5,201 nt of DNA from positions 1 to 5,201 of the forward strand of contig JAEOTK010000266.1 in assembly GCA_016839875.1 (NCBI GenBank). The letters are read 5' to 3'. The position numbers and the translations under genes are program-made. The notes under the pieces are model-generated. The model saw only the letters and a list, made by a program, of their open reading frames with translations. It was not told the DNA's origin and did not search any database. Numbering within the stretch: the stretch's first letter is position 1; the number at the start of each line of letters is the position of its first letter. Shown piece after piece: positions 1-5,201 of the stretch. Origin of the DNA: Candidatus Heimdallarchaeota archaeon (GTDB lineage Archaea; Asgardarchaeota; Heimdallarchaeia; Heimdallarchaeales; Heimdallarchaeaceae).

Positions 1-1730
1 ATATATTCGAAAGTTTTTTCTCCTTCGTTAGCTTCTTTCCATCCTAGCGAAATTAATTTAGCTTTGAAATCTCGAGCTTGACTTATGGGGCATCTTGGAT
101 CATTGACTCCATGAATAATCTGAATGGGTACTTTCATTTTCTCGATATGATTTATTGCAGAGCGATCTTCCCAGATCTCTTTGTATTCTTCATAGTTTCC
201 TAAGTAATTAATTAAGATGAATTTGAAATGCTCTTGAGATTGATCATACAAACTTTTCAAATGTGATATGCCTATCCAAGCTGAACCTGTCTTCCATCCT
301 TCATCAGCATATTTGGTTAATAGGATGAAAGTCATATATCCGCCATAAGATCCTCCAAACACTCCTATTCTTTCTGGATCAACATAATCTAATGTCTCTA
401 GGTACTTTTTCGCATAGATAATATCTTGGGCATCTCCTCCTCCCCAATCATGTAGGTTCATTTCCATAAACTCTTTCCCATATCCAGTGCTTCCTCTGAA
501 ATTGGGATTGATTATAACAAATCCTTCATGTGCAAATACTTGAGATGTCGTATCGAAATTTCTGTAGACTTGTCCTGTTGGGCCACCATGAACATCGATT
601 AATGCTGGATATTTTTTACCTAGTTCAAGTTTTGGTCTGTGCAGAGTTGCTGATATTTCGAGATCATCAAAAGATTTGTATTTTACATATTCACTATCAT
701 AAAAATCTTCAACATTCAAATCTGTTTGAGAGGGAATAAGAATTTCTTCTTTGTTATTTTCTAAATCGTATTTGGCTAAAATAACTGGAGTCTTAGGATC
801 ATTTCTAGTATATATCAAATTGGAATCTTCTAAGCAAAATTGAACATGATTAACAACACCCTTGAAATCTAACTCAGTTTTTTCTCCTGTTTTGGTGTCA
901 TAAATGATAGGTACCAACTCAGCCTCTTTGTTTTGAATAACAAGCATTTTTCGACCATCTTTAGAGAATTGTACAGCACTTTCATCATATTTGCCATCTC
1001 CAAGCCACATCGTCTCATTGGTTCCTATATTAAAAATTCCTGCTTGATCAATTCCTATACTATTACTAGTTACTGCAAGTAAAGTTCCATCTTCAGTAAT
1101 GTCACTAAAAGAATCATCTGATTGATCTGTTATGCTAAAGATTTTCTTTATTTCACTTCCATCTTCTTTTATTCCCCAAACATCTTGGTTTTTAAAATCC
1201 CAGCTTTCATTGTAGTCGTAATAAATCCAACCTGTTTTACTCCACTTAGCATTCCCCATTGTTGGTTTATCATGAGCAGTTAATTGATTTATCTCCTTTG
1301 AATCAAGATTCATGATAAATAGATTTACTTGATCATGCCGATTTGATGAGAACAACAATTTCTTTCCATCAGGACTCATAGTTTTAGGCGTTTCTTGAGC
1401 TTTAGGTGTATTAGTTAATTGAGTTGATTCTTTTGATTCAATATTGAATAAAAATAAGTCGTGCTGTTCATCTCCATCCTTATCTCTAGTATAAATGAAA
1501 TTCTTGTCATCTTTTGACCAAAGAAATCTAGCTCTGAGAGCTTTTGGAAGATGACCATCAGTAATTTGTTCAAACTTTGATGTTTCAATATCAAGAGAAT
1601 AAATCTCTTGTCTCTTGGTTTTATTCCAGTAAAATCCAATCTTGTTCTTCGCTTCATTTGTTTTTAAAAACATAATCATAGGAATTGAAGCAAGTTTTTC
1701 CAAAGTAATTTCTTTTGACATACTTCTCAT
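1..1730 (-). CDS. S9 family serine peptidase (prolyl oligopeptidase / acylaminoacyl peptidase-like), 3' end cut by window
   Basis: A stop-free minus frame of 576 codons runs from ATG 1730 to the left edge; I checked every codon. It has the S9 architecture: an N-terminal beta-propeller (about residues 25-340) with PD40/TolB-like blades such as WSKDDKNFIYTRD (from residue 71), SPDGKKLLFSSNR (119-131) and FSKDGRKMLV (255-264), then an alpha/beta-hydrolase domain from about residue 350. Hydrolase landmarks are HGGPTG (381-386), NPNFRGSTGYG (408-418), DWGGGDAQD (428-436), the nucleophile elbow GGSYGG with catalytic Ser461, and HGVNDPRCP with catalytic Asp544. The catalytic His should lie just past the edge, so roughly 20-50 residues are missing. 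There is no signal peptide, so a cytoplasmic enzyme cleaving short peptides or N-acylated residues is expected; the exact specificity cannot be read. An in-frame TAA at 1740-1742 limits the start to ATG 1730 or ATG 1721, and neither has a good Shine-Dalgarno. It lies 63 nt behind the beta-helix gene on the same strand. Confidence 0.95.
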   Translation of the reverse strand, partial: MRSMSKEITLEKLASIPMIMFLKTNEAKNKIGFYWNKTKRQEIYSLDIETSKFEQITDGHLPKALRARFLWSKDDKNFIYTRDKDGDEQHDLFLFNIESKESTQLTNTPKAQETPKTMSPDGKKLLFSSNRHDQVNLFIMNLDSKEINQLTAHDKPTMGNAKWSKTGWIYYDYNESWDFKNQDVWGIKEDGSEIKKIFSITDQSDDSFSDITEDGTLLAVTSNSIGIDQAGIFNIGTNETMWLGDGKYDESAVQFSKDGRKMLVIQNKEAELVPIIYDTKTGEKTELDFKGVVNHVQFCLEDSNLIYTRNDPKTPVILAKYDLENNKEEILIPSQTDLNVEDFYDSEYVKYKSFDDLEISATLHRPKLELGKKYPALIDVHGGPTGQVYRNFDTTSQVFAHEGFVIINPNFRGSTGYGKEFMEMNLHDWGGGDAQDIIYAKKYLETLDYVDPERIGVFGGSYGGYMTFILLTKYADEGWKTGSAWIGISHLKSLYDQSQEHFKFILINYLGNYEEYKEIWEDRSAINHIEKMKVPIQIIHGVNDPRCPISQARDFKAKLISLGWKEANEGEKTFEY

Positions 1731-1746
1731 TTGAATATTTTACTCA

Positions 1747-1760
1747 TTATAAAAAATATT
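1747..1760 (-). promoter_or_regulatory. Candidate archaeal TATA box for the S9 peptidase, overlapping a T6 tract
   Basis: On the minus strand this reads AATATTTTTTATAA. The TTTTATAA core is centred near 1750. Archaeal transcripts usually start about 26 nt downstream, here near 1724. That would give an almost leaderless mRNA for ATG 1721 and would fit the lack of a Shine-Dalgarno. The same T-run lies just after the stop of the upstream beta-helix gene and could also act as its oligo-T terminator. The assignment rests on motif and spacing only, in an AT-rich spacer where chance matches are common. Confidence 0.35.
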
Positions 1761-1793
1761 TCTGAATGTATATTGTTTATTCATAATCAACTA

Positions 1794-2954
1794 TCAGATA
1801 GGGATAGATAACGGGAAAGGATCAGTACTATTTGCACTTCCAGAAATTAGATATGGTAAAGACACATTCCACCCATTCCAGAAATTACCTTCAGAAAGAT
1901 CTATATCAAACCAAGAATTATTTATTCCATTATCCTCTGCTTGCGAAGAATCTCCTAAATTATTATAGAAGAATGAATTATGATGAATTATATTCGAGTC
2001 TCCATCAGTAATACTTACACCTTCATTTGTACAGTTAATGAACTCATTATACAAAATCAGATTCTCTTGGTTTTCTCCAAGAATTGTGATTCCTGAGAAA
2101 TTCTTCAAAAAAGTATTATTCAGTACACTGTTGAAGTTACTTGAATCTATTCGCATACTGTTTGAACTCTCCATAGATGTACAATTAAAAACACTGTTTT
2201 CGTTAGAGTAGATAAGATTAATAAAGAGAATACCATTGTTTGAACTTTGAGAATTTGTAATTTGGCTTTGTGTGCAATTTAGCAATTCAATATCGATATG
2301 AGTTAGTGAATCAAACGTATTATTAGAAAGAATAATATCATTACAAAATAATACCTTGATACCATAAGCAAGTTTTCTGAAGTAGTTACTCATAACATAA
2401 ATATTATCAGAATCTTCAATCACAATCCCTCTTTTCTGAGTCCCGAATCTATCTGCTGGTCTGTAAACATATATTTCATTATTAGTAATTATGCAATTAC
2501 TTGAATTTTCTACTAAAATTCCTCTTTCATTTTCTATGAGGATATTGTTGTAGATTTCAACTTGGTTTGATGCTTTTGCGTGTATCCCTGCTACAGAATG
2601 CCCATTTATGAAATTATCATATATTTTTGCTGTTCCAGGTCTTATATTCTCTAGACGAATTCCACCAAAAAAATTGTAAGAAAGAGAACAATTGCGAATG
2701 ATGAAATAACTATTGGTATTTCTAATAGAAATCGCTCTTTTTTGAGCTTCTGAAATTGTAAAATTCTCGATAATGTAAGGATTTTCTAAAGACCCATTTC
2801 CTGGAAACTTGTATTTTCTAAAATCCTTATCAGATTCTATTTCAAAATAGTCTGGTTTTTCATAGGTTACTAATATGGGGACACCAGCTCCAATAACTAA
2901 GAAAGCAAGTATAGCTATTACTTCAAGATATAGTTCTTTTCGGGGTTTTTTCAT
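1794..2954 (-). CDS. NosD-like right-handed parallel beta-helix surface protein with N-terminal membrane anchor
   Basis: This is a 386-residue protein from ATG 2954. A GTG at 2963 would add three residues, but GAGTG there sits 7-11 nt before the ATG and looks like a partial Shine-Dalgarno, so the ATG is preferred. A charged N-terminus (MKKPRKE) is followed by one hydrophobic helix (about 8-31), a signal peptide or signal anchor. Next comes the entry motif GNGSLENPYIIENFTI (52-67), common in archaeal NosD-like proteins. About ten beta-helix coils of 22-24 residues follow, with N-rich turns such as IYNNILIENERGILVENSS and ITNNEI. The end has GNFWNGW (356-362) and PYLISGSANSTDPFPL, which resembles the C-terminal tail seen in this family. 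Thirteen N-X-S/T sequons fit an exported, glycosylated protein. NosD itself serves copper delivery to N2O reductase, but no nos genes or obvious copper motif are present, so a carbohydrate-binding or structural surface role is equally possible. It is divergent from the kinase gene and upstream of the peptidase gene. Confidence 0.87.
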   Translation of the reverse strand: MKKPRKELYLEVIAILAFLVIGAGVPILVTYEKPDYFEIESDKDFRKYKFPGNGSLENPYIIENFTISEAQKRAISIRNTNSYFIIRNCSLSYNFFGGIRLENIRPGTAKIYDNFINGHSVAGIHAKASNQVEIYNNILIENERGILVENSSNCIITNNEIYVYRPADRFGTQKRGIVIEDSDNIYVMSNYFRKLAYGIKVLFCNDIILSNNTFDSLTHIDIELLNCTQSQITNSQSSNNGILFINLIYSNENSVFNCTSMESSNSMRIDSSNFNSVLNNTFLKNFSGITILGENQENLILYNEFINCTNEGVSITDGDSNIIHHNSFFYNNLGDSSQAEDNGINNSWFDIDLSEGNFWNGWNVSLPYLISGSANSTDPFPLSIPI

Positions 2955-3019
2955 AATTTGCACTCAATTCTATTTTTTTCTGATTACATTAACGACAATA
3001 GTCAAGAAACTTTTTTTTG

Positions 3020-3031
3020 TCTATTTATATC
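3020..3031. promoter_or_regulatory. Candidate TATA box, readable on both strands
   Basis: The plus strand contains TTTATATC (3024-3031), seven of eight bases of the archaeal TATA consensus. It predicts a start near 3054 and a leader of about 46 nt for the kinase. The minus strand reads GATATAAATAG, which would start beta-helix transcription near 3000 with a leader of about 45 nt. Which direction it serves cannot be decided from sequence. Confidence 0.35.
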
Positions 3032-3056
3032 TATTTTGAAATATCAACTAATTGCA

Positions 3057-3064
3057 TTTATACT
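3057..3064 (+). promoter_or_regulatory. Second candidate TATA box for the histidine kinase
   Basis: TTTATACT lies 36-43 nt before ATG 3100 and would place transcription start near 3087, giving a leader of about 13 nt. This fits the absence of a Shine-Dalgarno before the kinase start. If this box is used, the possible TTG start at 3052 would be upstream of the transcript. Confidence 0.3.
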
Positions 3065-3099
3065 TAAGGTTATTAGATATCAAGACAAAATTACGTGTG

Positions 3100-4527
3100 A
3101 TGATAAAGAATCTAGATTATATGATAGCAGGATTTTCTATCATTGTTGGTATTGTACCTCTCTTTCTTGAAACAAGTGTAAATCTCTTCTTTGTTCCAAT
3201 TTATCGGATTTTTATCCTAATTTGTGCATTGATTGCTTGTTCATACTTAATAATGAAAAGAGAAAAGAAACTGAGGAATTTTCTAATACCAGTATTAATC
3301 AGTTTAATTCTCTTTTTAATCTCCGAAATTTTGACTCTATTTGACAATTTATATTCAATAGAAGCTGTCTTGATAGTACTGAATATAACTTTCCTTCTCT
3401 CATACTTTCCAATCTATTATTTGCTAATCACTAAAACAAGAAAGAACCAACCCTATGTTTCGAGAAACATTGCTTTAATAACACTATTTCTAACTGCTTT
3501 GGTTCTTGCACTTCTATCTCCCATTATAATATCATATAGTAAAAAATCATTTGCTGAAAATAACATTCTTGATTTTGTTATAACAATTATTTACGTAATA
3601 ATTGATTTGGATATTCTTTCGATGTCCATTGTCTTAGTTATTCTAAATAGAAAACTCAGATTTCCATATTTCTGGTTAATGATAGTAGGAGCATGGCTAT
3701 TCATCTTTGTCGGTGATGCTGCTATGGCATATTATCTCGCAAATTCATCATACTCACTTGGATCAATGCCTGACCTAATCTATAATGTATCATATGCAAT
3801 TTTCTTCGTTGGTCTTGTTTTGATGTTAGAACGTCATGTTGATCCTACTTCTATATTCGAAATTGATAGAGAGCGAAAATACTATCAAACAATGTATGAT
3901 GAAATTAGTATTTTGGTTGATGATATCATAACAGTTACATCATTACTTAGACATGATCTCCACAATGATATAGTTGTCATACAAAATAGTTTAGAGCTTT
4001 TCCGAGAGACAAAAGAAGAAATATTCTTAGAAAAACTAAATGATAGGATAGATATAGTGATAGGAAGACTGGCTGGAATAACAACCGAAACAGATCTCCT
4101 TGAATCTGTTATAGAGCAACCAGTTGATCTCAATATTATTTTTGATGTAGCAAATCTTTTTGATAAGGCAACAGTTATCTCCCCTCCTAAAAATACACAA
4201 CTAAAAGCGAGTAAACTGTTATACCCAATTTTAGTTAATCTAACACAAAATGCCTTTCAACATGGTGGTGAGGATATAGATGTTGAATTTGAATATGAAG
4301 AATTAGATGAATATGTATTAATAAAAATCAAAGATAATGGAGAAGGAATAAAAGATGAAGATAAGGATCAAATATTCTATAGAAGTTATAAGAAGAAAGA
4401 GAGCGTGGGGAGAGGGATGGGACTCTATCTGGCACGAATAGCAATAGAGCGATATGGTGGGTCAATATTCTTAGAAGATAATGTTCCTACTGGAGCTATT
4501 TTTGTTATCAAACTCCAAAAGTGTTAG
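3100..4527 (+). CDS. Multi-TM sensor histidine kinase (orphan)
   Basis: This is a 475-residue protein from ATG 3100. The frame stays open up to a TTG at 3052, but that extension (MHLYLRLLDIKTKLRV) lies over a TATA-like element, so it is not preferred; ATG 3121 is another possibility. The first half holds about eight hydrophobic helices (roughly 8-23, 29-51, 62-80, 87-109, 123-146, 157-182, 189-214, 223-243) with short loops and no large outer domain. A linker helix (about 250-275) leads into the DHp domain with H-box RHDLHNDIVVIQNSLELF; His285 is the likely phosphoacceptor. The HATPase domain shows the N-box NLTQNAFQH (380-388), G1 box DNGEGI (412-417), F-box IFYRSYKK (425-432) and G2 box GRGMGLYL (437-444). 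All core boxes are present, so it should be an active ATP-dependent autokinase at the membrane. The signal is unknown; the TM region may sense a membrane property or small hydrophobic ligand. No receiver domain is fused, and no response regulator gene is adjacent within the window. It is divergent from the beta-helix gene. Confidence 0.94.
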   Translation: MIKNLDYMIAGFSIIVGIVPLFLETSVNLFFVPIYRIFILICALIACSYLIMKREKKLRNFLIPVLISLILFLISEILTLFDNLYSIEAVLIVLNITFLLSYFPIYYLLITKTRKNQPYVSRNIALITLFLTALVLALLSPIIISYSKKSFAENNILDFVITIIYVIIDLDILSMSIVLVILNRKLRFPYFWLMIVGAWLFIFVGDAAMAYYLANSSYSLGSMPDLIYNVSYAIFFVGLVLMLERHVDPTSIFEIDRERKYYQTMYDEISILVDDIITVTSLLRHDLHNDIVVIQNSLELFRETKEEIFLEKLNDRIDIVIGRLAGITTETDLLESVIEQPVDLNIIFDVANLFDKATVISPPKNTQLKASKLLYPILVNLTQNAFQHGGEDIDVEFEYEELDEYVLIKIKDNGEGIKDEDKDQIFYRSYKKKESVGRGMGLYLARIAIERYGGSIFLEDNVPTGAIFVIKLQKC

Positions 4528-4535
4528 AAGTACTA

Positions 4536-4541
4536 TTTTTT
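4536..4541 (+). terminator. Oligo-T tract after the kinase gene, candidate archaeal terminator
   Basis: A T6 run begins 9 nt after the kinase stop codon (TAG 4525-4527). Archaeal RNA polymerase can terminate on T-rich tracts without a hairpin, and no stable stem is evident here. The position before the next gene's own promoter fits. The run is short in an AT-rich genome, so support is modest. Confidence 0.35.
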
Positions 4542-4579
4542 GTCGGGAATTTGCTTAAGGTATTACTTCACGTTTTAAA

Positions 4580-4601
4580 ATCAGAGGAAATTGTTTATAT
4601 A
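4580..4601 (+). promoter_or_regulatory. Archaeal promoter (BRE-like purines plus TATA box) for the HEAT-repeat gene
   Basis: A perfect TTTATATA box at 4594-4601 is preceded by a purine-rich stretch AGAGGAAATTG (4583-4593) that resembles a TFB recognition element. The usual spacing predicts transcription start near 4624 and a leader of about 37 nt before ATG 4661. This is the best promoter in the window and indicates that the HEAT gene is transcribed separately from the kinase. Confidence 0.65.
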
Positions 4602-4648
4602 GGGGTTGGGATTGTTCATTAATTGTTAAGATTTAACTTTAATTTCCT

Positions 4649-4653
4649 AAGGG
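4649..4653 (+). promoter_or_regulatory. Weak Shine-Dalgarno of the HEAT-repeat gene
   Basis: AAGGG ends 7 nt before ATG 4661. It pairs only partly with the usual archaeal 16S 3' end, but the spacing is right and supports this ATG over later ones in the frame. Confidence 0.4.
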
Positions 4654-4660
4654 TTTTGTT

Positions 4661-5201
4661 ATGAGTGTAGAGAAGTACATAAAGAAATTCCAAAACAGTG
4701 GTGACATTGTTTCACTAATTTCTGAATTAAAAATGGATTCAAAAGAATTCAATATGGCTATCTCTGCACTTTCACAAATTGGTGAAACAGCTGTAACTCC
4801 TCTTATTGATGCTTTAAAGGATGAAGATAAAGGAACCAGATATATGGCTGCTAGAGCTTTAGAAAGTATTGGATCTTACGCCGTTGAACCTCTTATTGCA
4901 GAATTAGGAAATAACCGTAGCAAAGTCAGAGTGTGTGCAGCTGAAACATTAGGTAAAATTGGACATCCAAAAGCTATTGAACCTCTTATTGCTACATTGA
5001 AGGACCATAATGAAGAAGAGACTGTTCGAGAATATGCTGTTTATGCAGTGGAAAGAATATGTAAGCCTGCTGTTCAGGCTCTCATTAAAGCTCTTAAGGA
5101 ACTAGATGATCCCCATGCAATTGCTCCCCTAACAGCTGCATTGTTCTATGAAGAACAGGAAGTCAGAGATACAGCTGTTGAAATTGTAACTAATATGTCA
5201 A
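4661..5201 (+). CDS. HEAT-repeat (PBS lyase-type) protein, 3' end cut by window
   Basis: An open frame of 180 codons runs from ATG 4661 to the right edge. After a short N-terminal region (MSVEKYIKKF...) the protein is built of helical HEAT units of 30-31 residues of the PBS-lyase/EZ type. Each unit has an A-x-A-L-x-x-I-G helix followed by AV-x-PLI-x-x-L. PLI occurs at residues 47-49, 77-79 and 108-110, with PAVQALIKAL (136-145) continuing the series. Intervening helices read RYMAARALESIG (60-71), VRVCAAETLGKIG (89-101) and VREYAVYAVERI (122-133). Such solenoids act as protein-binding scaffolds; true phycobilin lyase activity is not expected here. The partner is unknown. No signal peptide or TM helix is visible, so it is probably cytoplasmic. 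After residue 147 the repeat register is broken: PHAIAPLTAAL follows directly without the expected helix. A strong TATA box and a weak Shine-Dalgarno precede it, so it is probably its own transcription unit. Total length and any further domain are unseen. Confidence 0.9.
   Translation, partial: MSVEKYIKKFQNSGDIVSLISELKMDSKEFNMAISALSQIGETAVTPLIDALKDEDKGTRYMAARALESIGSYAVEPLIAELGNNRSKVRVCAAETLGKIGHPKAIEPLIATLKDHNEEETVREYAVYAVERICKPAVQALIKALKELDDPHAIAPLTAALFYEEQEVRDTAVEIVTNMS
4884..4992 (+). repeat. 16-bp direct repeat marking successive HEAT units
   Basis: The sequence TTGAACCTCTTATTGC occurs identically at 4884-4899 and 4977-4992, 93 bp (31 codons) apart. A shorter copy, CCTCTTATTG, lies at 4799-4808. 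Each encodes the PLI(D/A) core of a HEAT unit, so this is an intragenic coding repeat left by unit duplication, not a separate element. Confidence 0.6.

Larger units (their letters stand above)
2955..3099. promoter_or_regulatory. Divergent intergenic region between the beta-helix gene and the histidine kinase gene
   Basis: This 145-nt AT-rich spacer must hold the 5' control regions of both divergent genes. The minus side has a GAGTG Shine-Dalgarno-like element at about 2961-2965. Homopolymer runs (T7 at 2973-2979, T8 at 3011-3018) and two near-copies of TCTATTT (3020-3026 and 3031-3037) are visible. No clear operator palindrome was found. Confidence 0.5.

Noticed and set aside
530..739. Plus-strand open frame of 69 codons
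   Set aside because: It lies antisense to the hydrolase domain of the S9 peptidase, has no domain-like sequence, and the minus frame carries the conserved motifs.
1415..1657. Minus-strand open frame of 80 codons
   Set aside because: It is a different frame of the S9 peptidase's N-terminal propeller; the peptidase frame is continuous through it and contains the blade motifs.
1791..1801. Small inverted repeat CTATC-A-GATAG at the end of the beta-helix gene
   Set aside because: Five-base arms with a one-base loop cannot form a stable hairpin and are expected by chance in AT-rich DNA.
1794..2954. Copper-delivery NosD function
   Set aside because: Only the beta-helix fold is shared. No nos genes or copper-binding motif are visible, so the specific function is not claimed.
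3052..3099. Longer kinase start at TTG 3052
   Set aside because: TTG is a rare start, no Shine-Dalgarno precedes it, and a TATA-like element lies inside the extension. ATG 3100 gives a short charged N-terminus before the first TM helix.
2958..3170. Plus-strand open frame of 70 codons starting with TTG
   Set aside because: It covers the divergent spacer and overlaps the kinase start in another frame; it has low-complexity content and no ribosome binding site.
3885..4133. Minus-strand, Ser-rich open frame of 82 codons
   Set aside because: It is antisense to the DHp region of the kinase, and its Ser/Ile-rich composition is typical of a shadow frame.
1..5201. CRISPR, defence island, prophage or transposon
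   Set aside because: No spaced direct repeats, transposase, integrase, nuclease or terminal inverted repeats were seen. The HEAT-gene repeats are coding repeats.

Overview
The window reads as a piece of a low-GC archaeal chromosome. Its protein-coding regions are AT-rich. The spacers carry archaeal-type TATA elements, the clearest being TTTATATA at 4594-4601, instead of bacterial -35/-10 pairs. The protein repertoire is an NosD-like beta-helix surface protein, a multi-TM archaeal histidine kinase, a PBS-lyase/HEAT repeat protein and an S9 peptidase. Together these would fit an Asgard-type (Loki-/Heimdallarchaeia-like) genome. That placement is an inference from protein style, and other low-GC archaea are possible.

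Layout. Positions 1-1730 (minus) hold most of an S9-family prolyl oligopeptidase/acylaminoacyl peptidase whose C-terminus runs off the left edge. Positions 1794-2954 (minus) hold a secreted or membrane-anchored right-handed beta-helix protein of the NosD type. It lies 63 nt upstream of the peptidase gene on the same strand. After a divergent spacer of about 145 nt, positions 3100-4527 (plus) encode an orphan sensor histidine kinase with about eight N-terminal membrane helices and a C-terminal DHp/HATPase module. After a 133-nt spacer with a T-tract and a strong TATA box, positions 4661-5201 (plus) encode the start of a HEAT-repeat protein that runs off the right edge. No stretch longer than 300 bases lacks a gene. 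I saw no tRNA, rRNA, CRISPR array, insertion sequence or phage gene.

How the genes may work together. The only suggestive link is positional. The kinase and the surface beta-helix protein are divergently transcribed from one spacer, and the peptidase follows the beta-helix gene. No response regulator lies in the window, so the kinase's partner is unknown. The region looks like ordinary chromosomal housekeeping, surface and signalling content. I found no convincing evidence of a new multi-gene system. The points worth a second look are the orphan 8-TM kinase, the NosD-like protein without any nos context, and a register break in the HEAT repeats.
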